Part shown: positions 5,659 to 6,709 of the stretch, one piece after another
Layout: each line of letters starts with the position of its first letter
Position numbering within the stretch: the stretch's first letter is position 1
Assembly (NCBI GenBank): GCA_013205415.1
Contig: JABMMY010000275.1
Location: forward strand, 1 to 6,709
DNA length: 6,709 nucleotides
Origin: Deltaproteobacteria bacterium
Lineage (GTDB): Bacteria > Bdellovibrionota > FAC87 > UBA2466
Direction: 5' to 3'
Notes under the pieces: generated by a model
Database searches by the model: none
What the model saw: the letters and a program-made list of their open reading frames with translations, nothing else
Told to the model about the DNA's origin: nothing
Translations under genes and position numbers: made by a program

Positions 5659-6709
5659 CTAGAAAGATCTTAAATTGAATTGTAGGGCTTTTTGTAATTC
5701 TAATTTAATTTGAATCGGAATAAAGTTTTCTAGCGCCATCTGATGAGCTGTCTCTCCGAGTTTCAGAATTTGAGATCTATTATTGGCTAATGCCCTAATA
5801 GATTCGGCTAAGGCTTCAATATTGTCCGGTTCGACTAGAAGCCCATTCTGCTCATGCTTAATGATATCCATGACTCCGCCACAACGATAGGCGATCGAAG
5901 GCATTCCAAAAAAACCGGCCTCAACATAGACTATACCAAATCCCTCACCGCGCCACCTGTGGTCCCAATACCCAAATCTGGAGGGCATAATAAAAACATC
6001 ATGAGCCGAATAACTTTCTTCTAGTTCGGTTCGATCGGTCACACCGGGTATAAAAGTAACCCAGTTTTGTAACTGTAATTCATGAACCTTCTCTTGGAGT
6101 CTCTGTGAATCGTTTCCATCGCCCTGAATGGTGTAGGAAAACGAAAGATTGGGATCGGACCTTCTTAGCAGCGCGAGCGCTAGCAGAACATGATCATGAC
6201 CCTTGTATTGCTCGCTGGCATCTAGTCTAGAGACGGTAAGAAGCTTAAGAGTTTTGTTTGAAGAGGAGGTATCCGATTGCGAAACTGGCCCTCTCTTTTT
6301 AGAGATTATCTCTTGGCTGAGGCAGGGGTGTACAATAGATATCTTTTTTGGATCAAATCCCTGTTTCTCTAAGATAGACCTTGTCCAATGGCTAATTGAA
6401 ATAATCCCATCGGCTTTTTTCAAGGCCCATTTATCCTGTGGATAAAATCCTCCCCAAACTTCAAATCCGTAAGCGATGACTACAAAAGGGGTTCCTGTTA
6501 ATTTGGAAAGTAGTGCAGCCATAGGAGCTAAAGAGATATGGCTTGCCATGATCACAGCGTATTTTTCTTTTTTTAGAAACTGGAGACTTTTTAAAAACAA
6601 CTTAGGACTAAAACGATTTTCAATTTTTCTTAAAAATCCACCCGCTAATTTTATGGCCTCTATTTTGTAGGGTCGGGAGGTGAGTTTAAATTTAGGGCCT
6701 CTATAGGCA
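5659..6709 (-). CDS. GT4-family glycosyltransferase, N-terminus beyond right edge
   Basis: A GT-B fold, retaining glycosyltransferase that transfers a sugar from an activated donor, usually a nucleotide sugar; acceptor unknown. Reading leftward from 6708, the frame is open through 349 codons to the TAG at 5659-5661. A TTG at 6600 is not a credible start. The 36 codons before it read as sensible protein (e.g. SRPYKIEAIKLAGGF), and starting there would cut off much of the N-terminal Rossmann half. Numbering from that TTG: KYAVIMASH 13-21 and AYGFEVWGG 43-51 belong to the acceptor domain. The donor domain has LLTVSRLDASEQYKGHDHVLLA 120-141, DVFIMPSRFG 201-210, and the EGFGIVYVEA motif in which Glu219 and Glu227 form the E-x7-E signature. 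GGVMDIIKHEQNGLLVEP 241-258 is the usual nucleotide-sugar end. No signal peptide or membrane span is seen. It converges with the YcaO-like gene. A role in adding sugars to ceramide, lipopolysaccharide or capsule is equally possible from what is visible. Confidence 0.9.
   Translation of the reverse strand, partial: AYRGPKFKLTSRPYKIEAIKLAGGFLRKIENRFSPKLFLKSLQFLKKEKYAVIMASHISLAPMAALLSKLTGTPFVVIAYGFEVWGGFYPQDKWALKKADGIISISHWTRSILEKQGFDPKKISIVHPCLSQEIISKKRGPVSQSDTSSSNKTLKLLTVSRLDASEQYKGHDHVLLALALLRRSDPNLSFSYTIQGDGNDSQRLQEKVHELQLQNWVTFIPGVTDRTELEESYSAHDVFIMPSRFGYWDHRWRGEGFGIVYVEAGFFGMPSIAYRCGGVMDIIKHEQNGLLVEPDNIEALAESIRALANNRSQILKLGETAHQMALENFIPIQIKLELQKALQFNLRSF

Noticed and set aside
5639..5663. 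TCTAG...CTAGA dyad between the convergent genes
   Set aside because: A 5-base palindromic word repeated with a 15-base loop and no T-tract; likely chance.
6203..6445. 80-codon plus-strand open frame opposite the glycosyltransferase
   Set aside because: A shadow of the minus-strand gene, which carries clear GT4 motifs in the same stretch.
6598..6600. TTG as the start of the glycosyltransferase
   Set aside because: The frame is open to the window edge, and starting here would drop a large part of the N-terminal GT-B domain; the true start is outside.

Overview
The window suggests a Gram-negative, moderately AT-rich (by eye) bacterium. A sphingolipid gene set beside a gammaproteobacterial-type M15 peptidase, together with the codon style, would fit a Bdellovibrio-like predator or another member of the Bdellovibrionota/Oligoflexia. 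That placement is inference; there is no rRNA or other taxonomic marker here.

Bases 1-3426 hold a tightly packed three-gene plus-strand operon for ceramide synthesis. A serine palmitoyltransferase (spt) runs in from the left edge. It is followed, with a 77-base overlap, by a GNAT-fold protein of the bacterial ceramide synthase type (bcerS). After a 4-base ATGA overlap comes an extended-SDR ketoreductase of the CerR type (cerR). In the bacterial route worked out in Caulobacter, Spt condenses serine with an acyl thioester to 3-ketosphinganine, bCerS N-acylates it, and CerR reduces the keto group to give dihydroceramide. All three steps are encoded side by side here. The Spt N-terminus carries an in-frame Asn/Gly/His/Ser repeat made of 12-base units that probably continues beyond the window.

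Bases 3427-4262 hold an M15 (VanY-type) D,D-carboxypeptidase-like gene. A consensus extended -10 box sits so close to its ATG that the mRNA is probably leaderless. The 113-base gap after it contains a promoter-like sequence and a strong Shine-Dalgarno.

Bases 4263-5609 encode a TTG-started YcaO/SagD-like protein with an N-terminal CxxC...CxC cysteine set. The acidic ATP/Mg residues expected in YcaO enzymes appear largely replaced. No RiPP precursor, dehydrogenase or transporter is visible beside it, so its role is unknown and it is the least explained gene of the window.

Bases 5659-6709 carry, on the minus strand and convergent to the YcaO-like gene, a GT4-family glycosyltransferase whose N-terminus lies beyond the right edge. 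No mobile element, CRISPR array, tRNA or rRNA was seen. No gene-free stretch exceeds 113 bases.
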